Shown: one piece after another, positions 29,164-30,000 of the stretch
Layout: every line of letters begins with the position of its first letter
Numbering within the stretch: the stretch's first letter is position 1
The notes under the pieces: model-generated
Told to the model about the DNA's origin: nothing
Database searches by the model: none
The model's input: the letters and a program-made list of their open reading frames with translations, nothing else
Position numbers and translations under genes: made by a program
NCBI GenBank assembly: GCA_009663005.1
Contig: CM018913.1
Span: 20,071,628-20,101,627 of the forward strand
Origin: Actinidia chinensis
Taxonomy: Eukaryota > Streptophyta > Magnoliopsida > Ericales > Actinidiaceae
Direction of reading: 5' to 3'
DNA: 30,000 nt

Positions 29164-30000
29164 AAACCTTTCTCAAGAAACTCCCATGAATTTGATATAA
29201 TCATTAATTTATTTTAAAACCCGCTTCGAGACCTCATCAATTTGCATCTCTGATCTGTTGCCATTATGCACCAGAATACAGTCTAAAGGACAAAAAGCTA
29301 TGATGCCCCCCAGTCTGCAGCTCAAAATCCATTTCCCCTTTGATTCAATTATGTCCATGTCCCTCTGCCTCACTGGGATAATATAAAGGTCTGCTTGTGC
29401 CCAATAACTAACTCAATCAAGCAACCTGAGGAGGTAAGGCCTCATCCGAAAGAGACTGAACCGTTAAATTGTGAGCGCACTCTGCTCAATTCCTAAAACA
29501 TAAACTCAGGTCGTCCCTTGCTGTTATGACATTCCCTCCCTGCCCTGCATCCAAACTTCGGAAATCTCCCATGTTGCATCTTAACCTGCCTCTATGATCA
29601 TCCGTTGTGAGCACATCTCCATATCGTTATATAACATTCTCTTATCATTTTTACTCGACAAGTGTTGCAATTCCTTAGCCATAGCTAAATCATCTCATTA
29701 TTGGCCTCAACTCCCATCTCATAAATTTTTGCTTGATACATTCATTGATTTTATTCATTCTACTAGCAATCTGGAACCTTAGACCTTTGGTCTTCCATCA
29801 TTTTTTCCCTTATTCTTTGTTTTTCTCTCTCTAAGTTTTGCTGAACTTGCATTCTTTTTTAGTTTTAGTTGTGCTCTTGCGAGACTGTCCATGTGTATGC
29901 TCGTACTAAGATTTTTTTTCTATAACTACAATTCTTTGGCTTGTTCTTTCCCAGATATTTTCCATGTTCAAATGGCTATTTATCAAATTCTTATTGTCCC
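29164..30000. other. Unassigned DNA right of the retrotransposon
   Basis: Ordinary composition, with no recognisable gene, RNA or repeat boundary. A 62-codon + strand frame at 29594-29782 lacks any family motif. The segment 29220-29600 is relatively GC-balanced and may be part of an older element or a gene beyond the window, but nothing identifies it. Confidence 0.45.

Overview
This window looks like the left end of a flowering-plant chromosome. It opens with about 2.5 kb of degenerate CCCTAAA-type telomeric repeats, C-rich on the + strand as expected for a left arm end. It also holds PIF/Harbinger-type MITEs and one Ty1/copia LTR retrotransposon with plant-type signatures. The species cannot be named from the sequence. 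I found no intact host protein-coding gene, no tRNA, no rRNA and no CRISPR array.

Layout. 1-2516: degenerate telomeric array, split by a 928-bp TIR element (699-1626) with a TTA target duplication. 2517-2729: a fold-back, GC-rich, hAT-like fragment. 2730-11520: an 8.8-kb GGT/GGA-type triplet array with extreme strand asymmetry. This array is built of higher-order units and is interrupted twice (6284-6540 and 8342-8520) by a short CCA-rich block that reverses the asymmetry and ends in a small telomere-like island. 11521-14700: low-copy-looking DNA without a recognisable gene. 14730-14945: a leftward promoter-like stretch (TATA plus CT-rich leader). 15037-15151: a small AT-rich tandem repeat. 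16139-16550: a fold-back Tourist-like MITE with TAA target duplication. 17250-17560 and 17790-17975: promoter-like and simple-sequence stretches. 18611-18914: a four-copy tandem repeat of about 75-83 bp. 19869-29158: a structurally complete but coding-dead copia retrotransposon on the - strand (SIRE/Maximus-like by its polypurine tracts and layout), bounded by ACTTC target duplications. 29164-30000: unassigned DNA.

The retrotransposon reads right to left: 5' LTR (27773-29158), tRNA-Met-type primer site, gag, protease, integrase, reverse transcriptase and RNase H, then a region with remains of a reading frame on the opposite strand, several polypurine tracts and the 3' LTR (19869-21249). All pol domains can be traced in order, but frameshifts break them every few dozen codons. 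A 188-bp G-tract block sits inside the integrase. The disruptions, and the differences between the two LTRs, are mostly one-base indels. That pattern could mean real decay or unpolished long-read sequence.

The long Ser/Thr-, Pro- or Val/Glu-rich reading frames inside 2.7-11.5 kb are products of triplet composition and are not annotated as genes. The most unusual parts are the composite GGT / inverted CCA / telomere-island units, the G-tract insertion in the integrase and the antisense coding remains.
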